Source: Streptomyces albofaciens JCM 4342 (GTDB lineage: Bacteria; Actinomycetota; Actinomycetes; Streptomycetales; Streptomycetaceae). Taken from it: DNA of 64,000 nucleotides. How positions within the stretch are numbered: the first letter of the stretch is position 1; every line of letters begins with the position of its first letter. A model generated the notes under the pieces. That model worked only from the letters and a program-made list of their open reading frames with translations. It did no database searches and was not told the origin of the DNA. Below, piece by piece: positions 41,085-49,715 of this stretch. Position numbers and translations under genes: made by a program. The DNA is taken from NCBI RefSeq assembly GCF_008634025.1, contig NZ_PDCM01000002.1:2170001-2234000 (forward strand). The letters run 5' to 3'.

Positions 41085-41503
41085 GGGACCTGCCGGTCGG
41101 ACCTCGGCGGACTGGACAGGTGCTGGCCGATCCGGGCGACCAGGTCCCGCATCCGCTGCCCCATGAGGCCGGCGTCCACGTCGTCGTCGGCCAGCACCGC
41201 GAGGTACGCACCGGCGCCGGCCGCCATCAGGTAGAAGAAGCCGCCGTCGACCTCGACGACGACGAGTTTCATCCGGCCGTCGCGGTGCGGGAACTCGGCG
41301 GCGATGGCCGCCGACAGGCTCTGCAGCCCGGCGCAGGCGGCGGCGAGGCGGTCGGCGGTGTCGGTGTCCGTACCGCACTGCGCCATGCACAGGCCGTCCG
41401 AGGACAGCACCACGACGTTGCGGGTCTGCGGGACGCTGGACGCCAACTCCTCCAGCATCCAGTCCATGTTGAGCCGCTGCTTTGTGGCCACTTGCTCACT
41501 CAT
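41081..41503 (-). CDS. cvnB: Conservon roadblock/LC7 protein (CvnB)
   Basis: 140 aa from an ATG at 41503. The roadblock/LC7 fold is recognisable from LNMDWMLEELASSVPQTRN, VVVLSSDGLCMAQCG and FFYLMAAGAGAYLAVLAD. Such proteins regulate the partner small GTPase (CvnD). It follows CvnA by 18 bp. Confidence 0.94.
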   Translation of the reverse strand: MSEQVATKQRLNMDWMLEELASSVPQTRNVVVLSSDGLCMAQCGTDTDTADRLAAACAGLQSLSAAIAAEFPHRDGRMKLVVVEVDGGFFYLMAAGAGAYLAVLADDDVDAGLMGQRMRDLVARIGQHLSSPPRSDRQVP

Positions 41504-41521
41504 CCTTATCTGCTGGCTCGG

Positions 41522-43009
41522 TCACTGCTCGGGCTCCGGGGCGCCCGGGCCCTCGGGACCGCGCGCCGGGGGCTCGTCCGGCGACGCGCCGGAGGGGCCG
41601 TCGAGGAAGGCGGACAACCACATCCCGGCCGGCGGGGCCGGACGCCGGGGCTCGGTGGCGGAGGGGGCCGCCGGCCGCGGGCCCGCGGGCGGGAACACCG
41701 GACGGGTGGTGCGCCGCCTGCGCTGCGGGAGTCCGTTGGCGGTGCGCGGGGCGTCGGCGGACGACTCCTCGGCGGCCGCCGTGGCCCGGTGCTTGGGGCC
41801 GCTGGGGTAGCGGGGCGGCGGCAGGCTGGGCGCCTTGGCGATGGCGCCGCCGGGCGCCGGGGTCACGGTGATCAGTTCGGGCGGTACGACCAGGACGACG
41901 CGCACGCCGCCGTACGCGGACACCCGCAGCGACACGGTGAAGTGGTTGGTGTGGGACAGCCGGCCGACCACCGCCAGGCCGAGCCGGGGCGACTCCCCCA
42001 GGTCGTCCAGGTCCAGGCCGCTGGTGGCGTGCTGGGCCAGGGACCGCTCGGCGCGGACCCGGGCCTCGTCGGTCAGGCCGAGCCCGGCGTCCTCGATCTC
42101 GACGGCCACCCCGGTCTGGACCTCGGTCGCGGTCAGGTGGACGCGGGTCTGCGGCGGTGAGTAGCGCGTGGCGTTGTCCAGGAGCTCGGCCACGGCGTGG
42201 ATCAGCGGTTCGGCGGCGCGGCCGAGAATGCCGACGTCGGCCACCGAGTGGAGATCGACGCGCTGGTAGTCGGTGATCCGGGACATGGCCCCGCGCAACA
42301 CGTTGAACAGCGGGATGTCCTTCTGCCACTGCCGGCCCGGCCGGGCGCCGCCGAGGACGGCGATGCTGTCCGCCAGCCGGCCGATCAGCGCGGTCCGGTG
42401 GTCCAGGTGCAGCAGGTCATGGAAGACGTCCGGGTCGTTGCCGTGCTTGTCCTCCAGTTCGCGCAGTTCCAGGGCCTGTTGGTGCACGATGGCCTGCACG
42501 CGCCGGGCGATGTTGACGAAGGCCCGCCGGGCGGAGTCGCGCAGGTCCTCCTCGGCGTCGACCGTCAGGAGGATGTAGCGCACCACCGCGTCGTGCGCGG
42601 CCTCGAACCGGGGGCTCACCCGGGACACCGGGCCGATGGTGCGCAGCACGTCCTCGATCGACGTGCCCTGCCGGAGCCGGGCCAGGGCCGCGGGCAGGGT
42701 CTCCTTGGCCAGCCGGATCGTCTCGGTCTCCTGCTCGGCCAGCTGCCGTTGCAGGAAGGCCTCGCGTTCGGCGTACTGCCTGCGCAGGGCGTCGATCGCA
42801 CGGCCCCGGCGGGCCGCCTCGGCGGCCGCGACGGCCACGGCGGCGGTCGCCAGGACGCCGATCCAGGCGGCGTGGGCACGGGCCGCCGACGGCAGCAACG
42901 ACGCGGCCACGGCCGTACATATGGCCAGAAACGCGGGTGGCAGCAGCCACGGTGCGGTGGCGGCCGGCCCCGGCCTCCCGGGTGGCGAATCAGCACGAGC
43001 CATCGGCAT
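41522..43009 (-). CDS. cvnA: Conservon sensor histidine-kinase-like ATPase (CvnA)
   Basis: 495 aa from an ATG at 43009. Two N-terminal membrane segments (residues about 20-65) with a very short loop are followed by a coiled coil (about 65-100), a helical dimerisation-like domain (DLLHLDHRTALIGRLADSI near 215-235), and an HATPase domain: N box HAVAELLDNATRYSPP, G1 EIEDAGLGL, G2-like SPRLGLAVVGRLS. The C-terminal 120 residues are Pro/Ala-rich and disordered. There is no response regulator; output goes to the CvnB-D proteins. It is the first gene of the conservon operon. Confidence 0.92.
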   Translation of the reverse strand: MPMARADSPPGRPGPAATAPWLLPPAFLAICTAVAASLLPSAARAHAAWIGVLATAAVAVAAAEAARRGRAIDALRRQYAEREAFLQRQLAEQETETIRLAKETLPAALARLRQGTSIEDVLRTIGPVSRVSPRFEAAHDAVVRYILLTVDAEEDLRDSARRAFVNIARRVQAIVHQQALELRELEDKHGNDPDVFHDLLHLDHRTALIGRLADSIAVLGGARPGRQWQKDIPLFNVLRGAMSRITDYQRVDLHSVADVGILGRAAEPLIHAVAELLDNATRYSPPQTRVHLTATEVQTGVAVEIEDAGLGLTDEARVRAERSLAQHATSGLDLDDLGESPRLGLAVVGRLSHTNHFTVSLRVSAYGGVRVVLVVPPELITVTPAPGGAIAKAPSLPPPRYPSGPKHRATAAAEESSADAPRTANGLPQRRRRTTRPVFPPAGPRPAAPSATEPRRPAPPAGMWLSAFLDGPSGASPDEPPARGPEGPGAPEPEQ

Positions 43010-43477
43010 CCTCAGAGCGCTAATGGAAGGGACAGGGCGTCATACGCGGCGTTCACGGTGTCGAAAGGCAGCGGGAAGACATGAGGCGGCGTTCCGCGCG
43101 CGGAGCCGGGTCCCAGGACGCCCGTGCCCTCGTGCGGCGGCGGCTTCACGGCAGCCGTCAGCGGTCTGCCGCAGCCGTCACAACTCGCTGCGCGGCAGTG
43201 AGCATAGTGCGGGCGGAATGGCTCTGCGGGCCATGTGCACGCACCACATGAATGTACTCACGTACGAAATTCAGAAGAATCGTTTGGCGCTGGCCATTCG
43301 CCGACACCGCGGCAAGCGGGAGCCGCTGACCTGCGCGGACAGGAATTCGGCGGTTTTCCGGGGCGTTACGCGACGGGCCGGGCACAGGGAAGTGTCCGCA
43401 CGCCGGGGAAAACGTGCGGACACCCGCTTTTCGGGGCCGGGCCGGTGGATGTCACCACCGGGCGGCCGCCGCCCGCC
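43010..43477. other. Intergenic region upstream of the conservon
   Basis: 468 bp between CvnA and the DUF2637-like gene, both on the minus strand. A 75-codon minus-strand frame (43158-43385) is present but has no good ribosome site or family resemblance. The stretch 43200-43290 is AT-richer and is the likely conservon promoter. Confidence 0.4.
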
Positions 43478-44479
43478 TCACCCGCCGGACCGGTGCCGGT
43501 GCTGCCCCCGGCTGCTGTGCGCGTGCCGGGCCGCGGGCTGGGGGGCGCCGGCCAGGTCGAGTTGGCGTACGAACTGGTGGAAGCAGAGCAGGACGGTCAG
43601 CGGCGGCAGGCCCGCCACGGCGATGCCGGACGGCGAGGGGTGGACGTGGGCGATGCACAGCATCATGGCGACGGCGGCGAAGAAGATGACGACGGCCCAG
43701 GAATGCAGGGTGCGGCGCCGGTGGACGCGGGCGCGCAGGATGGACAGGGTGGCCACCACCCAGGGGCCGTAGATCAGCAGCGGCCACAGCACCGCGATGT
43801 CCGACGGCGCCACACCGTCCGCGATGGCGCGCAGGGGCGGATAGGACGCCACGGCGCCCAGCGCGGAGACGGCGATCGCGATCACCGCCGTGAGCAGGAC
43901 GGACGACGCGCTGAGCAGCCGCCTCCAGGACCAGGCCGCGGGTCCGGCGGCGGGCCCGGCGGGCGCGTCGGCGGCCCGGGGGGCCGGTGCGGCGGGCCGG
44001 GCGGCGGTCTCGGCGTGCGGGTACTCGGGGTCGGCGCGCGGGTCCACGGACTCGACGTGCGGGTAGCCGGCTTCGACGTACGGGTACGCGGGATCGGCCG
44101 GGTACGCGGCCTCGACGTGCGGGTACACGGGGTCGGCGGACGAGTACGCGGGATCGGCGTGCGGGTACACGGGATCGGCGTGCGGGTACACGGCTTCGCC
44201 GGGGTAGTACACGGCCCGGCCGGGCGGGAACAACGACTCCGGGCCGTCCGCCACGGCGGGCTGCTCGGCCGTGTCCCACAACTCCGCCATCTCGGGGCCG
44301 AGTTCCTGTACGACGGCGGCGTCCCACCCGTCGTCGGCGATCTCCTGTTCCAGGGGCAGGTCGTGCGCGAACGGCACGCCCGCGCCACCGGGGAAGGGGA
44401 CGGCCTCGTGCGTGCTCTGACGTGGCAGCCGGTGTCGGCCGGAACCGGGAGGCACGGGGACCCGCGGGATGTCGTTCAC
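43478..44479 (-). CDS. DUF2637-like membrane protein with tandem Tyr-Pro repeats
   Basis: 333 aa, taken from the GTG at 44479 because GAGAG lies upstream of it; a GTG at 44491 is possible. Residues about 85-160 are tandem degenerate repeats of about seven residues (YPHADPV, YPHVEAA, YPYVEAG). Four membrane segments follow (residues about 190-320), resembling the DUF2637 family of actinomycete membrane proteins often linked with mobile elements and SsfX/Spd-like spreading functions. The C-terminus is His/Arg-rich. It lies 88 bp downstream of a 64-codon gene on the same strand. Confidence 0.78.
   Translation of the reverse strand: MNDIPRVPVPPGSGRHRLPRQSTHEAVPFPGGAGVPFAHDLPLEQEIADDGWDAAVVQELGPEMAELWDTAEQPAVADGPESLFPPGRAVYYPGEAVYPHADPVYPHADPAYSSADPVYPHVEAAYPADPAYPYVEAGYPHVESVDPRADPEYPHAETAARPAAPAPRAADAPAGPAAGPAAWSWRRLLSASSVLLTAVIAIAVSALGAVASYPPLRAIADGVAPSDIAVLWPLLIYGPWVVATLSILRARVHRRRTLHSWAVVIFFAAVAMMLCIAHVHPSPSGIAVAGLPPLTVLLCFHQFVRQLDLAGAPQPAARHAHSSRGQHRHRSGG
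44016..44213. repeat. 21-bp tandem repeat array within the DUF2637-like gene
   Basis: About nine degenerate copies of a 21-bp unit (around GATCGGCGTGCGGGTACAC) keep the reading frame and encode the YPHADP-type repeats. Copy number may vary between strains. Confidence 0.7.
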
Positions 44480-44567
44480 TGCAGCTCTCACTGGAATCGG
44501 TGGTGGCCGGTGGGCGGGGGCCGGCCGACGCGCCGCCCTCGGGGGGCGGCGGGCGCCGGGAGTGCCG

Positions 44568-44762
44568 TTACCGGTCGTCCTCGCTGCCGTCGAGGGTGGC
44601 CAGCAGCTGTTCCAGCAGGTCGCCGGTGTACTCCAGGCGGACCCGCTGTCCGGCGCGCAGCAGGTGGACGTCGGGCCGGACGCCGGGGGTGGCGCGCGGC
44701 ACGCTCGCGCGCAGCTGCCAGGCGCCGAGCTGACGGGTGGGGGAAACGCTCGTCTCGGTCAT
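44568..44762 (-). CDS. Small hypothetical protein upstream of the DUF2637-like gene
   Basis: 64 aa from an ATG at 44762. It is soluble, with a beta-like core (VHLLRAGQRVRLEYTGDLLEQLLATLDG). The gene has good third-position bias and shares strand with the DUF2637-like gene, with which it is probably co-transcribed. No family is recognised. Confidence 0.6.
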   Translation of the reverse strand: MTETSVSPTRQLGAWQLRASVPRATPGVRPDVHLLRAGQRVRLEYTGDLLEQLLATLDGSEDDR

Positions 44763-46004
44763 ATGTCGTCAACGAACAGGTATCGAGGCGGGTGACTGCG
44801 GCATACGGGCGAATCAGAATTAAGATAACTAATTCCTCATAACGGTTCTCCGGGACGAACCGGAAGCAGTCGCACCGCCACGATTCGACCAGACCCCGCG
44901 CCGCACGGCCGCCTCATCGGGCCGCCATCCGCTCAGGCGTCACTGACCAGCGTCAATACCATAGACGGAGAGTTACGGACATACCGCCAGGAACCCCGGC
45001 GACTCCGGCATACTCACCGGCCCGGGCGTCGCCGCGGTGACTTTCGCGTACGCGCAGATGGACAGCATCACAAGTTTCCTTCACCACAGTTGAAACGCGC
45101 CAATCGCCGGGCTAGGGTTCCTACGCCGCGCCTCAACCGTGCCGAACATTCAAGCCATCGGATCCGAAGCAGAGTTGACACCGGCGGTACGCGCCCCCGC
45201 GCGACCGCCGGACACCCCGGCCGAGGCCTCCCCCACCGGCAGCCCCCTCCGGACGACACGTCCCGGCGAGGGCCACGGACACTGCGCCACCCTTGCACCG
45301 GAGCCGATCTGTCCGCAGCGGGCGAAAGGAAGAGCGACGACCATGGAGTTCCGCGCCCTGGGACCGGTCGGACCCCGTACGCGCCCGGACACGCCGAGGG
45401 CCGCCGGCGGCGGGCAGCCCCGCCGCCGGCCGGCCGGGGCGGGCCCGCCGGACCTCCGCGCAGGACAGGTGCGGCGTCGATGTTCGCGCGCGCGGGGCCC
45501 GTTCCGGCCGGCCGGGTTCGCGCCGCGGCCGCCTCGCGCGCAGCAGCGCCCCGGCCCACGGCGGTTGACCGGCCCCCGCGCGGCCGACTCCACCGGCGCC
45601 CGCACCGTCCGGCCATGAGCCCCCGGGGCGCGGACCAGGCGCCCCGATTTCCGTCGCACGGCGTTCGGAAATGGGTGACCTTGCATTACGCATATTCATC
45701 CGACTGCCATCCGAACGCAACATGAACGGCGTCCGGATGAGGGTGCTTCACGGCATCCCGTACGGCATTACGGGCACCTCGGACGGCCATCGCGAGGCAT
45801 CCGGACCGAAAGCGGAAAACCACCGGTGCAGCATTATTGACACCCTGTCAACGCTCTTTCAGTGATCTTTCCGAGTCGCCCGTACGGGCGATTCCTGTGC
45901 TACCCTTTCGCCTGCTGCCGGTAATGGCCAGCTCGCTTTCCACGGCATTCCAGAACGCTCGGCCCGACGAAGCAGCTCCACCATGTACATCAAGGGGGAT
46001 GATT
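44763..46004. other. Long intergenic region without a convincing gene
   Basis: About 1.2 kb. 44763-45060 and 45640-46000 are distinctly AT-richer than the rest of the window. 45100-45620 is GC-rich with open frames on both strands but no consistent codon bias; one plus-strand frame at 45343 begins MEFRALGPV like a SARP regulator and then loses all resemblance. The right end carries two palindromes that probably control the gene at 46005. Confidence 0.5.
45837..45851. promoter_or_regulatory. TTGACA-containing dyad upstream of the ArsR-like regulator
   Basis: TTGACACCCTGTCAA is a perfect 6-bp inverted repeat that includes a consensus -35 hexamer. A second palindrome, TCGCCCGTACGGGCGA (45876-45891), follows, and a TACCCT -10-like hexamer lies at about 45901. 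Autoregulation by the downstream regulator is plausible but untested. Confidence 0.35.
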
Positions 46005-46901
46005 GTGCAGCGGATCGTTTTCACGCCGGAAAGCCTTGCGAAGTTACGGCTGGCAGCCCGCCCCGAGCAGTTCCGGGAGACCCTGTTCGCCCTGGGCATG
46101 CTGAGCACCGGCAGCGGCGGCGCGCCGTTCAACGCCTGGCGAAGACGGGTGGGCGCCTGGGCCGGAGCCGGCGGGATCGTCGGACTCGCCCGTACGGTAC
46201 GCACCTTTCCCGACCTCTACCGCGTCGCCGAAAAGGCCTCCGCCGAGGACGCCTCCGCCCGGACGGCCACCACGACGGTGCCCGCCGCTTTCAAACCGCG
46301 GCTGCTGAAGGACCTGGAGGCTTTCCACCGGGTCGCGGTGGCGCCCTACTGGTCCCGGATAGCCGGCCACCTGGAGGCGGACCGCAACGTCCGCGGACAG
46401 ATCACACTGAGCGGCGGCATCGACCAGCTGCTCGGCACCCTGCACCCGGCCATCCGCTGGGAACCGCCGGTCCTCGAAGTGCCCGGCGAGGGTGAGGACA
46501 TCAAGCTGGAGGATTCCGGACTGCTCCTCGCGCCGGCCTTCTTCCTCTTCTCCCGCGCGCCGGTGCTCATCGAGCAGCGCGGCGGTCTGCCGCCCCTGCT
46601 GTCGTATCCGGTCCCGGTCAAGCAGGACTGGAGCGACGAGCCCCAGGGCACGAGCGCCGGCAGCGACCAGGCGCTGCGCGCGCTCGTCGGCCGGACCCGG
46701 GCCGCGGTGCTGCAGACCCTGACCCTGACCTGCACCACGACCCAGGTCGGCGAGCGGGTGGGGATCTCCACCGCCGCCGCCAGCCAGCACACCGCCGTGC
46801 TGCGCGCCGCCGGTCTGATCAGCACCCTGCGCACCCTCAACAAGGTCCAGCACACCCTCACCCCCCTCGGCGGGGCGCTCCTCCGGGGCGAAATGACCTG
46901 A
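46005..46901 (+). CDS. ArsR-type winged-helix regulator with N-terminal DUF5937-like domain
   Basis: 298 aa; the GTG at 46005 is preferred because AAGGGGG lies six bases upstream, while the ATG at 45999 abuts it. Residues about 1-200 form a conserved actinomycete domain (VFTPESLAKLRLAARPEQFRE, VAPYWSRIAGHLEADR, GGIDQLLGTLHPAIRW). Residues about 230-298 form the winged helix (VLQTLTLTCTTTQVGERVGI, STAAASQHTAVLRAAGLIS). No metal-binding Cys pair is visible, so it is not a classical metal sensor. It probably represses its neighbours, including itself. A paralogue without the winged helix is encoded at 47931-48581. Confidence 0.87.
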   Translation: MQRIVFTPESLAKLRLAARPEQFRETLFALGMLSTGSGGAPFNAWRRRVGAWAGAGGIVGLARTVRTFPDLYRVAEKASAEDASARTATTTVPAAFKPRLLKDLEAFHRVAVAPYWSRIAGHLEADRNVRGQITLSGGIDQLLGTLHPAIRWEPPVLEVPGEGEDIKLEDSGLLLAPAFFLFSRAPVLIEQRGGLPPLLSYPVPVKQDWSDEPQGTSAGSDQALRALVGRTRAAVLQTLTLTCTTTQVGERVGISTAAASQHTAVLRAAGLISTLRTLNKVQHTLTPLGGALLRGEMT

Positions 46902-47092
46902 TCCGCGACTGGCGGGAAAGGGCCCGGAGGCTAGCATTCCGGGCCCATATCGGGGGTGAAGGTTACTGCACCCCCGCCCTACTGCCAGCATCATGGTGCT
47001 CGCCGGCCGCCGCATTGTAGTTTTGGTCCGTGGGCCTGGCAGGGCCCCACGCCGACGAAGGCCGGGGGCCGGATTGTGCGGGTGAATCAGTG

Positions 47093-47812
47093 ATGGGGGG
47101 ATTCGAGGGTTCTCCTGGTCCTTTTGAATCTCAGGAATACGCGGTAACGCTCGACAACGTGTCGAAGAGATACCCGGAAGCGGACCCGGACCGCTGCGCC
47201 CTGGACGATCTCTCGCTGGGTGTGCGGAAGGGGCGGTTCTGCGCCGTCATGGGCCCGCCGAAGTCCGGGAAGACCACCCTGTTGCAATGCATGGCGGGTA
47301 TTGTCCGCCCGTCGTCCGGAACCGTCCGGTGGGGCCGTGCCGAAGCGGATTCGATCGGTGTCGTGCGCACCGACGACCTCCCGGACCCCGGCGCCGGCGT
47401 CCGCGACTTCGTCTCCGCGCGGCCGGGGGGCTCGCAGCGCAGCGACCGCGAGGTGCGCGACGCCTGCCGGCTCGCCCGGCTGTGGCCGCGGCGGCGCGAT
47501 GTCCGCGAATTGACCGCGGTCCAGCTGAAGAAGGCCACGCTGGCCCGCGCGCTCGCCGACTCCCCCCGTTTACTGCTGGTGGACGAGCCGGCCGGGCCGG
47601 CCGCCGAAGGGTATTCGCGGGTGGTCGGGGACATCGTGCGCCGGGCCGTACGGACGCTGGAGGTCACGGCGGTGATGGCGACGGACGATCCGCTCGCCGC
47701 CTCCCGCGCGGACAGTGTCGTCTTCCTGCGGGACGGCCGCCTGGTGGACGCGGTGGCGAAGGCGTCGGTCGAGGAGATCACCGACTGTCTGCAGTTCCTC
47801 GACGAGCGCTGA
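47093..47812 (+). CDS. ABC-transporter ATPase-like protein with degenerate motifs
   Basis: 239 aa from an ATG at 47093; GTG codons just upstream are possible starts. Walker A is GPPKSGKTT (near residue 50) and Walker B LLLVDEPAGP (near 165), both sound. The Q-loop Gln is missing (IGVVRTDDLPDPGAG), the signature LSGGQ is LTAVQ (ELTAVQLKKATLARALA), and the H-loop His is Asp (VMATDDPLAA). ATP binding is likely but normal hydrolysis and transport coupling are doubtful. No permease gene lies next to it. It sits between two paralogous regulators and may be a regulatory or resistance-like ABC protein. Confidence 0.8.
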   Translation: MGGFEGSPGPFESQEYAVTLDNVSKRYPEADPDRCALDDLSLGVRKGRFCAVMGPPKSGKTTLLQCMAGIVRPSSGTVRWGRAEADSIGVVRTDDLPDPGAGVRDFVSARPGGSQRSDREVRDACRLARLWPRRRDVRELTAVQLKKATLARALADSPRLLLVDEPAGPAAEGYSRVVGDIVRRAVRTLEVTAVMATDDPLAASRADSVVFLRDGRLVDAVAKASVEEITDCLQFLDER

Positions 47813-47930
47813 GACGAGGGCCGCACCGTCCCCTTCCGCCGCGGGCACGGCACCCGCGGCGGTACGTACGGAAGCGGAACGTACGGCAGCGCAATGTACC
47901 CAGCGCTCGGGAACGCGACGTACGGGAAGG

Positions 47931-48581
47931 TCAGCCGCCGAACGCGCCCGCCAGCGCCGAGGGTGCGGGCACCGGCTCGCGGTCGGAGCGGATCGGGTAG
48001 AAGAGCATCGGGCCGGGACGCAGCGGGGTCTGACGGATGAGCACGGTGATCCCCGGCGAGAGGAAGAAGGACGGGGCGATCGTCAGACCCACCCTGTCCA
48101 AGCTCAAGTTCCCGCCCTGGCCCGGCACTTCGAGACCGGCGGCGGACCAGAAGACCTTCGGGTGCAGGCTGCCCAGCAGCCCGTCGGCGCCGCGCTCGCG
48201 CAGGACGGTCATCCGGGCCGCGCGGTCCCGCTCCAGACTCCGGGCGATCTGGTCCCAGTAGGGCGCCACACAGGCGTGGTAGAAGTGCCGCAGCGCCTCG
48301 GTGACGCGGTTCGGGCGGGCGCCGGCCGACGGCCCCTCGCCCCAGTGGTCGCGCTGCACCATGCGGTCGATGTCGGGGAACGGGCGGATGACCTTGGCCA
48401 GTTCGGTCAGGCGCCTGGCCTGCGGCCGGTGGCCGACCGCCCGGCGCCAGCGTTCGACGTCCGGTCCTCCGCCGCCGGAGGCGAGCAGCTCCAGGGCGAA
48501 GAGGGTTTCCCGGATGCGGTCGGCCTCGGACAGGATGCGGGTTCTGCGGAGGCTGTCGGTGGTGAAGTGAAGGTGCGGCAC
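47931..48581 (-). CDS. DUF5937-like protein lacking the winged helix
   Basis: 216 aa from an ATG at 48581. It aligns by eye with the N-terminal 200 residues of the regulator at 46005: IRETLFALELLASGGGGPDVERWRR versus FRETLFALGMLSTGSGGAPFNAWRR (shown in part), CVAPYWDQIARSLERDRAAR, and DGLLGSLHPKVFW. It ends after PAPSALAGAFGG without any DNA-binding domain. It converges on the degenerate ABC gene. It may bind the same ligand or form inactive heterodimers with the full-length regulator; a simple decayed copy is also possible, though the frame is intact. Confidence 0.75.
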   Translation of the reverse strand: MPHLHFTTDSLRRTRILSEADRIRETLFALELLASGGGGPDVERWRRAVGHRPQARRLTELAKVIRPFPDIDRMVQRDHWGEGPSAGARPNRVTEALRHFYHACVAPYWDQIARSLERDRAARMTVLRERGADGLLGSLHPKVFWSAAGLEVPGQGGNLSLDRVGLTIAPSFFLSPGITVLIRQTPLRPGPMLFYPIRSDREPVPAPSALAGAFGG

Positions 48582-48764
48582 GGGTCCCCCATGAACTCAG
48601 TCAGCGTCGGCGCCGCGGTCCCGCGGGGGGAGGGTGAGGGGTGTCCGGGGGCCGGGGCCGATGCTGTGCTGCCGGTGCGTCGAGATCCTGAAGTGTTCAA
48701 CTTCAACAGGAACGACGGTACGCGGCGGCCCGGTGGGCAGCAGTAGAGCTCGTGCCCGTTCGCT

Positions 48765-48782
48765 GGTGCAGTTCTCTGCACC
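48765..48782. promoter_or_regulatory. 18-bp palindrome, copy 1
   Basis: GGTGCAGTTCTCTGCACC: 7-bp arms around TTCT. It lies 184 bp upstream of the DUF5937-like gene at 48581. The same sequence occurs inverted at 49716-49733, so it is a likely binding site for a dimeric regulator. Confidence 0.55.
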
Positions 48783-48910
48783 CCGCGCAACCGCTCCCGG
48801 GCGCGCCACAGGGCCCGGCGGCACCACTCCCGTCCCGCGGGTACGGGGGTGGGCCGGCCGGCCCCGGATCGCGCGGTCGTGCGCGGGTGGCACCTGGTGG
48901 GCCGCCGCCC

Positions 48911-49021
48911 TCAGATGGTGATGATGACGTTGATGACCACGGCCACGGCGACGATGGCGGCCACCACCCAGGGCCACATCGGGCGCTCCTGGGACGGCTT
49001 CCAACCGGTGGACTCCGGCAT
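48911..49021 (-). CDS. 36-residue single-pass membrane peptide
   Basis: 36 aa from an ATG at 49021 with AGGAG six bases upstream. Residues 1-15 are polar (MPESTGWKPSQERPM) and residues 16-36 are one hydrophobic membrane segment (WPWVVAAIVAVAVVINVIIT), with TGA directly after. Codon bias is strong. No family is recognised; it may be a small regulator of a membrane protein or of the adjacent lipoprotein. Confidence 0.6.
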   Translation of the reverse strand: MPESTGWKPSQERPMWPWVVAAIVAVAVVINVIITI

Positions 49022-49173
49022 GACTGCTCCTGACGCTGGTTCGTACGGTGATGAGGGGTCCGGGCCCCTCGGGCGACGGGGGACACCCAAGGGGCCCGGC
49101 GGTGAGGCTCTGGTGGCACAGGCACCCGGGGTGCCGCCGCCGAGCCCGGTCCGGGGTACTGCTTTCGGGGGGG

Positions 49174-49608
49174 CTACTTGTAGTCGTCGCGGTTCAGACA
49201 GGTTTTACGGAGGTCTTCGAGCAGTTCGTTCTGATCGGCGATGTAGCCGATCACGGTCCGGCTCGAACCCTTCCCCTTGACTTCCGCGTCGCGCATTTTG
49301 CGCGCGGTTTCCTTGATGGCCGTACGGAGCTTCTCGTCCGATGCCTGTCCGGCCATGGAGTCCAGTTCGTCGGCGCGTTCCCGGATCTGCTTCTTCGTCT
49401 TCTCCACATCGTCCGGGAACGGATTGGTGAAGGTCTTGCCCACGATCCGCGCACACAGTTCCACGCGGTTGGCGGTCTTGGTGCTGACGTCCTGGCAGCC
49501 ACTGGCCCCCATGGTCAGCGCCGCCGCGGTGAGGACCGCGGCCACCACGGCGCCCGTCCGGGCCCGGTGTCGGCCGCCGCCTCCGGCACCCGGTTCCTTC
49601 GGTATCAC
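49174..49608 (-). CDS. Small lipoprotein with helical mature domain
   Basis: 144 aa from a GTG at 49608 with GGGAGG seven bases upstream. An Arg-rich N-region and hydrophobic segment (AVVAAVLTAAALTMGASGC) end in a lipobox Cys near residue 35. The mature part is a charged helical domain (DVEKTKKQIRERADELDSM, ETARKMRDAEVKGKG) with a further Cys near the C-terminus and one near the middle (LCARIVG). It resembles no family I can name. Copy 2 of the 18-bp palindrome lies 108 bp upstream. Confidence 0.75.
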   Translation of the reverse strand: MIPKEPGAGGGGRHRARTGAVVAAVLTAAALTMGASGCQDVSTKTANRVELCARIVGKTFTNPFPDDVEKTKKQIRERADELDSMAGQASDEKLRTAIKETARKMRDAEVKGKGSSRTVIGYIADQNELLEDLRKTCLNRDDYK

Positions 49609-49715
49609 CTGCCGGCCTCCCTGTCGTGGTCCAGCGCGGGTGGCGGACCGTTCTGCGATGTCTCCATGCTGCGCCCCCGGACGCCGCCGCACAGTGGGAC
49701 AGGCTCCCCAATCGA

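Noticed and set aside
43158-43385. 75-codon minus-strand frame upstream of the conservon
   Set aside because: No ribosome site, no family resemblance, and it lies in the probable cvn promoter region.
45343-45618. Plus-strand frame starting MEFRALGPV, like a SARP regulator
   Set aside because: Only the first nine residues resemble SARPs; the remainder is Pro/Arg-rich with no winged helix. At most a decayed remnant, so not listed as a gene.
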